This document shows positions 18,515-27,338 of a stretch of DNA of 64,000 nt, in pieces. Numbering within the stretch: position 1 is the first letter of the stretch; every line of letters starts with the position of its first letter. Source of the DNA: Candidatus Bathyarchaeia archaeon (lineage in GTDB: Archaea; Thermoproteota; Bathyarchaeia; Bathyarchaeales; Bathycorpusculaceae). The stretch covers positions 186,001 through 250,000 of the forward strand of contig JAVYUU010000002.1 in NCBI GenBank assembly GCA_038728085.1, given 5' to 3'. The notes beneath the pieces are model-generated. The model was not told the DNA's origin. It ran no database searches and saw only the letters and a list, made by a program, of their open reading frames with translations. The position numbers and the translations under genes were made by a program.

Positions 18515-19073
18515 CATGTTCGTGCGAATTCCCAAGGAGCGAATTGGCGTTTTAATCGGGCAAGGCGGCGAAACGAAAAGGGCCATTGAGAACGCCTTGT
18601 CCGTCAAGCTCCAAGTGGAAAGCGACACGGGCGGCGTGACGATAACCCTTTCGGAAAAGGCGGAGGACCCCTCGGTGCTTTTGAGAGCCAAGGACTTGGT
18701 GACAGCTATCGGGCGGGGCTTCTCGCCTGAACACGCCTTTAGGCTCATCCAAGATGAAGAAGCTATGCTAGACATAATTGACTTGAGGGCTATCTTTGGA
18801 AGATCCGAGTCCGACATAACCCGCGTCAAGGGGCGAATCATAGGAATGGATGGCAAAACAAGGCGGATAATAGAGGAGCTAACAGACACCCATGTGGCAG
18901 TTTACGGCCACACCGTGGGCATCATAGGCAAAATTGAAAATGTTCAGGTGGCAAGGGAAGCCATCCAAATGCTAATCGAGGGAAGCCAGCACTCCACGGT
19001 CTACCGGTTCCTCCACAGAAAACGCAGAGAACTCAAAGAAAGAATGCTGGAATTATGGGAGAAACCCGAATAA
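18501..19073 (+). CDS. KH-domain RNA-binding protein, Dim2/Pno1-like
   Basis: A 190-aa protein with two KH domains: the first with RIGVLIGQGGETKRAIE, the second with GRIIGMDGKTRRIIEELT, each carrying the GxxG loop. Archaeal Dim2 homologue binding the 3' end of 16S rRNA and aIF2 components. GTG start inside the rio1 end, so translation is coupled. Last gene of the run. Confidence 0.9.
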   Translation: MAQPSMFVRIPKERIGVLIGQGGETKRAIENALSVKLQVESDTGGVTITLSEKAEDPSVLLRAKDLVTAIGRGFSPEHAFRLIQDEEAMLDIIDLRAIFGRSESDITRVKGRIIGMDGKTRRIIEELTDTHVAVYGHTVGIIGKIENVQVAREAIQMLIEGSQHSTVYRFLHRKRRELKERMLELWEKPE

Positions 19074-19114
19074 ATTCGGAGAAACCCGAGTATGGCAATA
19101 TAGCATCATAGCAT

Positions 19115-19288
19115 TTATTTCCTCTTTCTGAAGTATGCAAGCCCTTCATGGGTAAACACATATTCAAACCCTGCTTCCAAAAGCTCCGTTATTTCCCCTT
19201 TGGTTCTGGCAGCCTTGACGTGGAACTCATCGTTGGCTTTGAAGGCTCCAAGCTTAATTTCGCGCCATATTCTGTGTTCTTTTGGCAC
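19115..19288 (-). CDS. Small conserved-looking protein, start unclear
   Basis: From GTG 19288 the frame encodes 57 aa (VPKEHRIWREIKLGAF... ending YFRKRK). The same frame continues upstream with sensible protein (FEISPNKWIRAAD and further to 19390) before a stop, yet no ATG, GTG or TTG exists there. So either the protein starts at the internal GTG, an ATA at about 19328 is used or is a mutated ATG, or the gene has lost its 5' end. Composition (LLEAGFEYVFTHEGLAYF) looks like a genuine small alpha-beta protein. Family not recognised. Confidence 0.5.
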   Translation of the reverse strand: MPKEHRIWREIKLGAFKANDEFHVKAARTKGEITELLEAGFEYVFTHEGLAYFRKRK

Positions 19289-19493
19289 ATCGGCGGCTCT
19301 AATCCACTTGTTTGGCGAGATTTCGAATATAAATCGAAACCCGTGAAGAGCAAGGGAGACAAGGAGGGATTTACAACTAGACCGAATGTTTTATAATAAA
19401 AAAAATGAAACTTCCTTTTTTCGTTGGGCTTGGGATAAAAATAAAGTATTATAGAGCCTCAGAGTTATTTTGCTTATGAGGGGTGGAGGGTTT

Positions 19494-20171
19494 ATGGTGG
19501 ATGTTGAAAGAAGGGTTACATATTTCGAATATTGCGGTGAGGTGAACACCGAGAAAGTTCTCTTTTTGGCTAAATTGTATTGCGAGAATTCAAAGATTGA
19601 TAAAATTGTGATAGCTTCTGAAACTGGCAAAAGTGCGGTAAGAGCCCTTGACATATTTAGGGGAACAAACGTTAAAATTATTGTTGTAACCCATTATCCA
19701 GCTGAGACTTGGGGTCCGAAGGGAAACATTCCCATAGGTTTAAAACGGAATGAGTACTCAAAAAATCTTAAAAAGCTTGAAGAGTATGGATGTAGAATTG
19801 TTCAGGGAACCAGACCCTTCGCCCCACCTTCACGTTCCATATATTGGGAGCATCCCACCCCTGAAGGCATCATCGACAGAGTTCTTGAAATTTTCGGAGC
19901 CGGCACAAAAATAGCCATAGAAGCCGCAATAATGGCTACAGACGCAGGCGAAGTAGATGAAGGGGAAGAAATCGTATCATGCGCAGGTACATACAAAGGC
20001 TTAGACACAGCCCTTGTAGTAAAAACAGCCTGTAGCATGAACTTCTTCAAGAATTTTGAAGTTAAAGAAATAATAGCCAAGCCACTATGCCGCGTAAAGG
20101 AACTCCCAGAATACAAATATGAAAAATGGAAAGGCGACATAGACAGCTATTATGCACAATTAGCATATTAA
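19494..20171 (+). CDS. Pyruvate kinase alpha/beta-domain protein
   Basis: A 225-aa protein resembling the stand-alone pyruvate-kinase C-terminal (alpha/beta) domain of archaea: KIVIASETGKSAVRALDIF, IIVVTHYP and the late GTYKGLDTALVV. It has no TIM barrel and so cannot be pyruvate kinase itself; possibly a ligand-binding regulator. The start is the ATG at 19494, 3 bases after the strong site GGGTGGAGGG, rather than the upstream frame start at 19470. Confidence 0.7.
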   Translation: MVDVERRVTYFEYCGEVNTEKVLFLAKLYCENSKIDKIVIASETGKSAVRALDIFRGTNVKIIVVTHYPAETWGPKGNIPIGLKRNEYSKNLKKLEEYGCRIVQGTRPFAPPSRSIYWEHPTPEGIIDRVLEIFGAGTKIAIEAAIMATDAGEVDEGEEIVSCAGTYKGLDTALVVKTACSMNFFKNFEVKEIIAKPLCRVKELPEYKYEKWKGDIDSYYAQLAY

Positions 20172-20655
20172 ATTAAACTGGTTACACAAAAGCAAACAAC
20201 AGCAAGATGTTAAAGAAGGTAAATCCTTGCCGTATGCACGAACACTCCAACTATAGGCATTCACGTCGAGACCGACCACATGTCGGATAATGCTTAAAGA
20301 CTTGTCAACCATCACAGCCACATAAATCATAAGCGGCATGCTTTTGCGCGGTAATACGCTGGCACTTTTTAGTTGTCAATCCGCAAACACCACTGCCACC
20401 ATCAACTCGCTTTCGTCATTTCGAAAATCAAAAATCACAAACTCATGCAACAAACCCCAGTATACTTCTTTTTTTTGTATGAACTGACACTCCAATTGTA
20501 GGCGTCCACGTTGAGCCCGACAACGTTGCAGAGAATCTCTAAAGCCCTCTCAACGGCTCTAGCCCTCCACTCGTGTCCTGTGCAAAAACACTTCTGGACA
20601 GAGGCACCAGCACAAGCAATAAAACTAACGAGAGGATGAAGGGTAGACGGCACAT
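20160..20655 (-). pseudogene. Decayed secreted protein related to the 27.5-28.75 kb gene
   Basis: Reading down the minus strand from ATG 20655 gives a clear signal peptide (PFILSLVLLLVLVPL, cleavage near VFAQD). At the GGG run 20563-20565 the frame slips; adding one base yields SGGARAVERALEILCNVVGLNVDAYNWSV. At the A8 run (20469-20476) it slips again; adding one base yields EVYWGLLHEFVIFDF. A TGA near 20387 then interrupts, after which the frame continues with a second copy of the motif (HVVGLDVNAYSWSVRAY). The motif matches FLQNVVRLDLARYNVTLASCY of the gene at 28.7 kb. Two frameshifts and one stop indicate real decay, though homopolymer errors may contribute. Confidence 0.65.
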
Positions 20656-20740
20656 TTTAGAGGAAAACATTTCCACTAATAGTGAACTCCAAATCGATCC
20701 TTATTTCACTTTCGCATGCAATGTTGTTTGTCCAGGCGAT

Positions 20741-21028
20741 TTAAACCCTTTTCCAAATACATGTGATTGCTTTCGGCTTGCATGACATGACGCATGGCGG
20801 TGTTTTTTGTTCCGGTTTGCATGGCGCACATGTATACTTGATTTTTTTGCGGTGTTCCTCTTTTACGGAGGCTACTTGCTGCTCTTCAAGATCCACCATC
20901 ATGATGGTTATTTCTAAGGCGTTTTGAGGACAGTTTTTGATGCATTCGCCGCATCCATTGCATTTCTCGGAATCTACAACTATGTAGTATTCGCCTGAAC
21001 CGTCTGCATAACCATAATAAACTATCAT
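20741..21028 (-). CDS. Two-cluster ferredoxin, electron carrier of the BadF operon
   Basis: A 95-aa ferredoxin counted from ATG 21028 (MIVYYGYADGSG); the open frame reaches 21076 inside the next gene, but the first 16 residues are a basic out-of-family stretch. The first cluster motif is CNGCGECIKNCP (C-x2-C-x2-C-x3-C). The second half has CAPCKP ... CVMSCKP, an unusual spacing with about ten residues between cysteine pairs. It is the last gene of the operon behind two ATPases and likely delivers electrons to them. Confidence 0.85.
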   Translation of the reverse strand: MIVYYGYADGSGEYYIVVDSEKCNGCGECIKNCPQNALEITIMMVDLEEQQVASVKEEHRKKIKYTCAPCKPEQKTPPCVMSCKPKAITCIWKRV

Positions 21029-21035
21029 GATTTTC

Positions 21036-21935
21036 CTACGCCTTGTTTTGGTTTTTCTCGTATAGGGCTTTGGCAAATAAGGCGGCGCCTATGGCTCCAG
21101 CGGCCATGGGATCTCGACCGTTTTCCCTCCAGTTTGGCGGTGGAAGCGTCTTTAGGCCCGTGATCTCCTCCACTCTGGAGACTATGCCTATGTTTTTTGA
21201 TTGCCCGCCTGTTATTACGAGGTCTTTTTCGCATCCAACCCTCTCGAGGAGGTGGCACATGCGAATGGCCATGGCCCTCATGTAGGAGGCTAAAACCTTC
21301 TCCTTTGACCATCCTCTGCGGAGAAGGCTTATTGCTTCTGTTCTGGCAAAAGCCACGCATGTGCAGCTTACGGGGTCCGGCTCTTCATCCACCTTTAGGG
21401 AGGCTGCGCCCATTTCCTCTATTGGAATTTTCAGTAGGTCGGCGAGAACCTCCATGCCTCTGCCGGTGCCAGCTGCGCACTTATCGTTCATTAGAAAGGA
21501 TAGCACTCTGCCCTTTTCGTCGCATTTTATGGCCTTAATGTCTTGGCCTCCCACATCTAGAATTGTTCTGACGGTTGGGCCCCAAATGTAGTTGGCGCCC
21601 CTTGCATGACAAGCGATCTCCGTGAGAGTGCTGTTGGCCATTGGAACATTTACCCGCCCATAGCCCGTTCCGACAATGTAGTTTATGTCGCTTGGCTTAA
21701 GCCCGGTCCCCTCAAGGGCCCAATCCAAAACCTTTTTGGCGCTGTCGGGGCTGCTGGATCCGGTTCGCATGACGGCCACAGCATATATTTCGCCATTAAC
21801 CATAACCACGGCTTTTGAGCTTACAGAGCCCACATCTATGCCAGCGGTTATGACCTTGGCTTTTTCCAGTTTAACGTTTGGAACTGTCAGGCGGTACTCG
21901 CTCCAACGCCAATACTCGACGCCCTTACCGCTCAC
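21036..21935 (-). CDS. BadF/BadG/BcrA/BcrD-type ATPase, activator subunit
   Basis: ATP-driven electron-transfer activator (ASKHA fold) that fires single low-potential electrons into a partner dehydratase/reductase. Seen: GIDVGSVSSK phosphate loop near residue 32, GTGYGR near 89, DVGGQDIK near 127, and the bridging [4Fe-4S] ligands C153 (NDKCAAGTGRG) and C191/C193 (VSCTCVAF). 299 aa; the first about 25 residues (WRWSEYRLT) look like an added N-terminus. Start overlaps the previous gene by 4 bases. Paired with a divergent second ATPase, as BcrA/BcrD in benzoyl-CoA reductase. Confidence 0.88.
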   Translation of the reverse strand: MSGKGVEYWRWSEYRLTVPNVKLEKAKVITAGIDVGSVSSKAVVMVNGEIYAVAVMRTGSSSPDSAKKVLDWALEGTGLKPSDINYIVGTGYGRVNVPMANSTLTEIACHARGANYIWGPTVRTILDVGGQDIKAIKCDEKGRVLSFLMNDKCAAGTGRGMEVLADLLKIPIEEMGAASLKVDEEPDPVSCTCVAFARTEAISLLRRGWSKEKVLASYMRAMAIRMCHLLERVGCEKDLVITGGQSKNIGIVSRVEEITGLKTLPPPNWRENGRDPMAAGAIGAALFAKALYEKNQNKA

Positions 21936-22720
21936 CTTCGGCTTCCTCCAACCCTTTCCATGGCGCAGAGGGCGGCGCCAAGGGCTCCAGCCAGCTCTGG
22001 ATACTTGGGTATTAGGATTTCTGTTTCAAGCTTCCGTTTTAGGGCGGTAGTGAACCCCACGTCCCTGGCAACTCCGCCCACCAGCATAACGTCGGGTTCC
22101 AAGCCAACCCTATGGATCATAGAGGCTATCCTCTCGGCTAAAGCGTCATAAATGGCCCTTGCAATTTCATATTTCGGCTCCTGTTTATGGATCAGGCTAA
22201 CCACATCTGACTCGCCGAAAATAACACATGTAGCACTTATGGAGGCTGTTCCCTTGGCCTTTAGGGAAAGCTCCCCCATCTCCTCAAGCCTAACTTCAAG
22301 GGCCCTCGCCATAGCCTCGAGAAAGGCTCCGGCGCCAGCAGCACATCTCTCATTTAGGGCGAAATCTAGAACGTTGCCCTTTCCATCGCATCGTATAACC
22401 CTAGACTCCTCGGCTCCAACGTCTATTACTGTTCTAGCCGATGGGAATAAATAAACCGCTGCCATCGCATCGGCGGATACGATGCTCACCTTGCTGTTCA
22501 CCATGGGGGCCAGTTCAACTCCAACACCGGTGGCGGCTACGTGCTTGATGTCGTTTAGGCTTATTCTGGCTTTTTCCAAGGCCTCTTGGAGAGCTTGCCT
22601 CGCAGCTTTTTCAGGCTCAAAGCCCGAGGGAGCCAACCCATGGGATAGGATTTCGCCGTCCCTTAGTAGGACGACTTTGATGTTTTGAACCCCCATGTCT
22701 ATTCCGGCGACAACCGTCAT
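21932..22720 (-). CDS. BadF/BadG-type ATPase, second divergent subunit
   Basis: A 262-aa ASKHA ATPase. GIDMGVQNIK loop near residue 6 and VATGVGVE-like turn near 63 are present; the cluster cysteines C126 (NERCAAGAGAF) and C165 (SATCVIFGE) are kept. The motif that reads DVGGQD in its partner is here DVGAEES, resembling the altered second subunit of heterodimeric activators. One full 4Fe-4S site could form between the two subunits. Located 14 bases after the dehydratase-like gene. Confidence 0.87.
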   Translation of the reverse strand: MTVVAGIDMGVQNIKVVLLRDGEILSHGLAPSGFEPEKAARQALQEALEKARISLNDIKHVAATGVGVELAPMVNSKVSIVSADAMAAVYLFPSARTVIDVGAEESRVIRCDGKGNVLDFALNERCAAGAGAFLEAMARALEVRLEEMGELSLKAKGTASISATCVIFGESDVVSLIHKQEPKYEIARAIYDALAERIASMIHRVGLEPDVMLVGGVARDVGFTTALKRKLETEILIPKYPELAGALGAALCAMERVGGSRR

Positions 22721-22734
22721 GGCTTGTCCTCCTT

Positions 22735-24063
22735 CTAGAGCTCAACCCTCGATTTTAACATTTCCAGAAAGGCTTCAACCCTTGTTTTTATTTGGCCCAC
22801 ATCTTCCCTTGTATAGTCGGTGTCAAGGTAGTAGATGGGGACGTTTATTCTGTCAAGGGCTCTTTTTATTCGCATGTATTCCATGGCGTAGAGCATGCAC
22901 CCTCTAAAGACATGGTAGATTACTCCGTCAACCCGACGCTCCTTGATCATGGCTGTTAACCAGTTAATCCTATCCTCGTTTCCGTCCTCAGAAGTGAAGT
23001 AGGGACATGTGGATGGAAGCAGATATCTTTCGGATACAGCGTTGAACATGTCGTCCATGGTCCACTCGTCCACGCCTACAGGGTCATAGAGGAAGCGGTC
23101 TCCAAAGCAGAATTCGTCGGCAACAATTACGCCTTGGGGACTAGCCTCCTCAACTATGTTTGGAAGCTTCCAGTTGTCAGGCCAGATGGCGGGTGAGCCA
23201 GCAAGCATAACCCTCGGTGTGTCAGGCTGACATGCCCAAACCTTTTCCCGCACTCTCTTCTCGAGTTCTAGGCAAAGCTCCTCCGTTTTCGCCGTCCACC
23301 TTTCAATGTCATCCCACATAACTGTCTGATTTACAAGCATGGCATCCCGGCCCATTATCACCGAAGGAATGTTTCTGCGGATTTCTTGAAGTCTCTTGAA
23401 GGCCCGGGTTGCCCTGTGCATGGTTTCTATGGCCGATTTCAGCCTCTTAGCCGTTATCCTCGTCCCTGTGAGCTTTTCAAGCTTCGCTTTAACGGCTTTG
23501 AGCTCTTCTCGCCAGAATTGGGTGGATTGGGGAGAATCTTTCAAGCGTGGGGGACAGAGGGTCCAAACTGGTTTTTTGTCGCTTAAGATTTCACTCAGTT
23601 TAGTCATGCCGTCACATGTTAAAGCCGTTATTAGAGCATCGCTTAACTCAAGAAATGGCGACAAGCCAACCATTCCAATGCCTATGGTGGACCGCACAAC
23701 GGGGCAAACTTCAACGGGCACTATCCTATTCCCAAGCTTTACAGCGTCGTATATCCCACAAGCTACGCGAACAGGGATGGCGCCTGCAGCCAATATAAGC
23801 TCGATGGGCGCAAACATGCACGTGTAGCCCACAATTTTTCGGCCTTCCTCCTTGGCTTCGAGAAGCTCCCTCTCACGGGTGCCATAGAGCATGGCGATGT
23901 CGTCGAAGTACTGCATAACGTCGGGTCTGTTGGGCCATGCCCTCCTCATTCGCGTGATGTATTCATCCATCAACCTCGTCGAAGCCCTTTTCATGGCTTC
24001 TCTGATCTCCTCAGCCTCTCTCTGGGAGAGCTCAGCGCCGTATTTTTTGTCAGTCTTCGCCAT
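22735..24063 (-). CDS. 2-hydroxyacyl-CoA dehydratase / benzoyl-CoA reductase-like subunit
   Basis: A 442-aa member of the HgdB/BcrB/BcrC family, which hold an active-site or double-cubane Fe-S cluster reduced by the BadF-type ATPases. The three usual cysteines are visible: C82 (GYTCMFAP), C120 (VEVCPVVRS) and C150 (LTCDGMTK), with extra C102 and C170 (TLCPPR). Only one such subunit is encoded here, whereas hydroxyglutaryl-CoA dehydratase and benzoyl-CoA reductase use two different ones, so a homodimer such as the double-cubane cluster protein is plausible. The substrate is unknown. Confidence 0.85.
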   Translation of the reverse strand: MAKTDKKYGAELSQREAEEIREAMKRASTRLMDEYITRMRRAWPNRPDVMQYFDDIAMLYGTRERELLEAKEEGRKIVGYTCMFAPIELILAAGAIPVRVACGIYDAVKLGNRIVPVEVCPVVRSTIGIGMVGLSPFLELSDALITALTCDGMTKLSEILSDKKPVWTLCPPRLKDSPQSTQFWREELKAVKAKLEKLTGTRITAKRLKSAIETMHRATRAFKRLQEIRRNIPSVIMGRDAMLVNQTVMWDDIERWTAKTEELCLELEKRVREKVWACQPDTPRVMLAGSPAIWPDNWKLPNIVEEASPQGVIVADEFCFGDRFLYDPVGVDEWTMDDMFNAVSERYLLPSTCPYFTSEDGNEDRINWLTAMIKERRVDGVIYHVFRGCMLYAMEYMRIKRALDRINVPIYYLDTDYTREDVGQIKTRVEAFLEMLKSRVEL

Positions 24064-24073
24064 TCATGCACCC

Positions 24074-25039
24074 TCACTCTATTTTTGAAGGCTCTAACCA
24101 GTTCCGCGACTTAAAAATGGTTTTGCCCGCCAAATTAAGCCTCAAGCAGTCCTCGTAGGGGCACAGTTCCACACAGCGGAGGCAAAGCATACACATGGAA
24201 GTTTTTATGTCTCCGCCCTTTTGCTCATAGACATCTGTAACCTGCGCTGGACAAACCCTCTTGCAGATTCCGCATTTAGTGCACTTCTCCTCAACCTTAT
24301 TTAGGCGGAGAAGGGGAATCCAGCGGAAAGGCTTAAACCTATTGAGCACCGAGAAGGAGGCTCCTGTTGGGCAGAAGCGACACCAGAAACGCCTCACCAC
24401 AAAAGAGCTTGCCAAAGTCAGCGCAACGAAAATTGAAATGCAAAGAAGAGCATAGGATTCTCCGGAGTAAAAAGCAATCACAGAGGCGTAGGGATAGCTT
24501 AGGTTCACGCCATAAACTTTTATGGTGCTCTCCCATGGAATAACCAAGGGCTCCACGGGGCTCAGTAGCACAGATATGGGTTTAAAGGGTCCCGCCAGAA
24601 ACTTGGCTAGGGGCCACTGCCAAGGCTCTATCTCCCCAAGCATGAAGGGCAAAAAGACAAAGAGAGCTAGAAGGGCGTACCTAAACTTGTCAAGGATTTT
24701 GTTAAGCCCATCTTGAAGGTTCCAGTAGCGGATTTTGAGGGTTTTTCGGAGGGCGGCAACCAAGTCCATGTAAAAGCCGAAGGGGCAGAGCCAGCCGCAG
24801 AAGAATCGCCCCCAAAAAATGGAGAGAAGGAAGATCACGACGAGCACGAATAGAAGCTCTGTCGTGTATGAGAATAGGAGGTAGAAGGCAACCATGGCGG
24901 CTGCCTGCACGAGAAAACGCATGTAGGTTACCTTGGTTTTCAGGTCCCTCTTCCATATTATGATGGCGAGGATTCCAGCCAGTGTTAGACCAGCGAAAAC
25001 GGTTAGCTTGAGGATTTCGCTTAATATCTGAAGCCACAT
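24074..25039 (-). CDS. NapH/NosR-like membrane 4Fe-4S protein
   Basis: A 321-aa membrane protein with about five helices. Two Cys motifs at membrane edges, CGWLCP near residue 86 and CRFCPTG near 229, and two ferredoxin motifs (CTKCGICKRVCP near 258, CMLCLRCVELCP near 290) match the NapH/NosR/RdxA/CcoG group, which moves electrons from the membrane quinone pool or a flavin toward soluble carriers. The gene is 10 bases from both neighbours, so it most likely feeds the ATPase-dehydratase genes downstream. Confidence 0.87.
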   Translation of the reverse strand: MWLQILSEILKLTVFAGLTLAGILAIIIWKRDLKTKVTYMRFLVQAAAMVAFYLLFSYTTELLFVLVVIFLLSIFWGRFFCGWLCPFGFYMDLVAALRKTLKIRYWNLQDGLNKILDKFRYALLALFVFLPFMLGEIEPWQWPLAKFLAGPFKPISVLLSPVEPLVIPWESTIKVYGVNLSYPYASVIAFYSGESYALLCISIFVALTLASSFVVRRFWCRFCPTGASFSVLNRFKPFRWIPLLRLNKVEEKCTKCGICKRVCPAQVTDVYEQKGGDIKTSMCMLCLRCVELCPYEDCLRLNLAGKTIFKSRNWLEPSKIE

Positions 25040-25049
25040 TAGCCTTCGC

Positions 25050-27338
25050 CTACACGTCGCCAGCGTCTTCCGGAGGCTTTATAACCCGTGTATTGTAGGT
25101 TGTGAGGTACTCCCAGTGCAGTTCGTAGGGGTAGCTTTCCTTGTCCAGCGGATATGGAAAGCCGCTCATATCCTTGAAGGGTAAAGGCTCCACCGTGAAG
25201 TCGAAGCCGTAACCCCAATTGCCAGCCTCATCCTTGAACCAGCATGCCACAAAGAGGAAGTAGCTTCTCTCCATGCCCTCCGCCGAAGGCGGAAGATCAC
25301 CCACTGGAAATAGGAGGCGAACAGCGTCGCCCTGCCTCCCGATCACAAATTCATCGTCATAACTCAATATCAGTGGGGTTACATCGCCATACCTTGTGAA
25401 GTTTCCATAAGCCCTTGAGGGACTATAAAATTCCTGGTATAGGATTGCGTTGGGGTAGATTTCCCGTATCACCACGGGCTTTTGGGGAGTCACGTCCACT
25501 CCAATGTAGTCGAAGGTCACATTCCAGAAGTTGCTGATTCGAATCACGTATCTCTCAACGTCCGGTGGGAAAAGCCCAGTTAACTCAACAACCCACGTTC
25601 TTGGATTCACGTCTGGCGGCAGCGGGAACTGCCTCTCCCATGGCACCATTATCCAATTTCCATTCTTGTCTAAAATCTCCATGTATGGTGGCGGTGTAAT
25701 CTGGGTGCCGTTTGGTACATCTTCGGCGAAGAACTTGTCAATCCACGCTGTATAATCTTCTGGAGAGCCCCAGTCGACTTTTCCGGTTACTATGAGTTTG
25801 ATTTGCTGGGCTCCGGAGAGGTTGCCGAGGTCTATGGTTAACCTGTTCCATGTGATATTGTTCCATGAGGGGCTCTGAAGCCCGTTAACGCCCGGCGTGA
25901 AAACGCCATCCCTATAAAGTATGCAGTGGAGTACGTCCTCGCCCTTCTCGTTGTAGGCTGCTACAGGCGAGAGGGGTGTTCTGCTAACCGTGTATATTTT
26001 GCCCATGTACTCTGGGCTTAGGTATTGTTCAACACCCGTGGAGTAAACGTCCACATCCGCCGGATGATCGACAACAACAAGGTACACAGCGTCCAAGTAG
26101 AATATTTCATTCCACCTCTGGGATAGAATCATTTCGAAAAATGTGCCGTTAACGAGGCCAAGCTGGCTTTTATCGAGCTTCAAATAGTCCCACGGGTTGT
26201 TCCGCCAATATGCAATGGGCCAGTCCGGGTCGCCAGTTATATAGTTCATGTAGCCAAGCCAGCCGTGATTTGAAATCTCTGCCACGTACACGTAGCTTGA
26301 CCCATTCCAGACGAACAGCGATGGACAGGAGGAACCGCCACTGTAATATGCGAAAAGCGACAGTCTACTCTGCAGGTTTATAGTCCTCGTGGGGTTTTTG
26401 TAGCCGTCAGCCCAGTTTAGAAAGACAGCTTTGCCGTCTGGACTTGTGGGCGGCATCTCAATCAAATAGGTGCCAACAGGCAGCAGGGCGGAGAAGGGCA
26501 CCTTTTTCGTTGAGCCATTGAGCTTAAACTCCAAGTTGAAGGTGCTTGCGCTTATAGTTAACGTGTGGAAGCCCGTGGGAACTATGGTGAAGGATCCGGT
26601 TAGGGTTAGGTATGCGCCGCCTACACGCTCCACGATTACGCTGTAGGTTCCCGTGCTGTTCGGCGTGAAGGTTACGGACTCCGTTGACACGCCTCCGGCG
26701 GGAAGAGAAACTGTGATGGTTCTGAGGTATAGGGTGGCTGTGGAGTTTCTAATGGTTAAGTCAACTGAAACTGAGCCGCTTTCGCCTCCAACATTCCGGA
26801 CAAAGAAGGATATCCGAACAGTCTCGTTAACCCAACCCTCGTCGGGGATTATTGTCAAGCCGTAAATGGTGAATTCCGCCGGAATGGGCTGAGGCTGGGA
26901 GGTTGGAGGCTCATAAACCTCAAAGGTTCCAGTTAAGCCGCCCACTTTAACCGTGTATGTTCCAGCGGTTCCCCGCACAACCACAAAAACCACTGTTGTG
27001 GAGTTTCCTCCATCAAGCAGAACAGTCCTATTCTCCTCCACCACATCATTAATCATGAGGGTTAGGAGGGATGTTCCGGCTTCTTCGCCTACGTTTGCCA
27101 CATCAACCTTTATTGTTACCGGCCGGTTCACCTCCACGCGGCTCGGAGTTATCGTCAAATTTCCAAACACAAACTCGGCAGGCTTAGGTCCCGGCGGGGG
27201 AGGCACAACAACGGCCTCAAGAATATTTTGAATGTAAAAGTAGCCTCCGGCAGCTAAACCAACAATCACAAGGTCGAGGAGGAGAACGGCCTTAAGTTTA
27301 GCCAACGCTGAATTAGATAACATGAACATGCGCCACAT
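25050..27338 (-). CDS. Large surface protein with CARDB-like domains
   Basis: A 762-aa exported protein. An N-terminal hydrophobic helix (about residues 16-38) acts as signal anchor, then a Pro-rich hinge (PPPPGPKPAEF). Two CARDB-like beta domains follow (about 50-145 and 155-255), each starting with a FxxxxLTITPxxVxVNxxV pattern, then a large beta-rich C-terminal region beginning near CPSLFVWNGSSYVYVAE. Only a few cysteines and no recognised catalytic motif. As first gene of the operon, 10 bases before the NapH-like gene, it may bind a substrate or tether the system outside. Function unknown. Confidence 0.75.
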   Translation of the reverse strand: MWRMFMLSNSALAKLKAVLLLDLVIVGLAAGGYFYIQNILEAVVVPPPPGPKPAEFVFGNLTITPSRVEVNRPVTIKVDVANVGEEAGTSLLTLMINDVVEENRTVLLDGGNSTTVVFVVVRGTAGTYTVKVGGLTGTFEVYEPPTSQPQPIPAEFTIYGLTIIPDEGWVNETVRISFFVRNVGGESGSVSVDLTIRNSTATLYLRTITVSLPAGGVSTESVTFTPNSTGTYSVIVERVGGAYLTLTGSFTIVPTGFHTLTISASTFNLEFKLNGSTKKVPFSALLPVGTYLIEMPPTSPDGKAVFLNWADGYKNPTRTINLQSRLSLFAYYSGGSSCPSLFVWNGSSYVYVAEISNHGWLGYMNYITGDPDWPIAYWRNNPWDYLKLDKSQLGLVNGTFFEMILSQRWNEIFYLDAVYLVVVDHPADVDVYSTGVEQYLSPEYMGKIYTVSRTPLSPVAAYNEKGEDVLHCILYRDGVFTPGVNGLQSPSWNNITWNRLTIDLGNLSGAQQIKLIVTGKVDWGSPEDYTAWIDKFFAEDVPNGTQITPPPYMEILDKNGNWIMVPWERQFPLPPDVNPRTWVVELTGLFPPDVERYVIRISNFWNVTFDYIGVDVTPQKPVVIREIYPNAILYQEFYSPSRAYGNFTRYGDVTPLILSYDDEFVIGRQGDAVRLLFPVGDLPPSAEGMERSYFLFVACWFKDEAGNWGYGFDFTVEPLPFKDMSGFPYPLDKESYPYELHWEYLTTYNTRVIKPPEDAGDV

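Noticed and set aside
19148-19396. 82-codon plus-strand frame
   Set aside because: The minus strand at the same place encodes a more protein-like sequence; the plus frame has no ribosome site.
20330-20400. TGA near 20387 as a selenocysteine codon
   Set aside because: The gene carries two frameshifts as well, and no SECIS-like hairpin or selenoprotein gene is seen; decay explains it.
24074-27338. Nitrous oxide reductase or periplasmic nitrate reductase system suggested by the NapH/NosR-like gene
   Set aside because: No NosZ, NapA or c-type cytochrome motifs (CxxCH) are present; neighbours are BadF-type genes.
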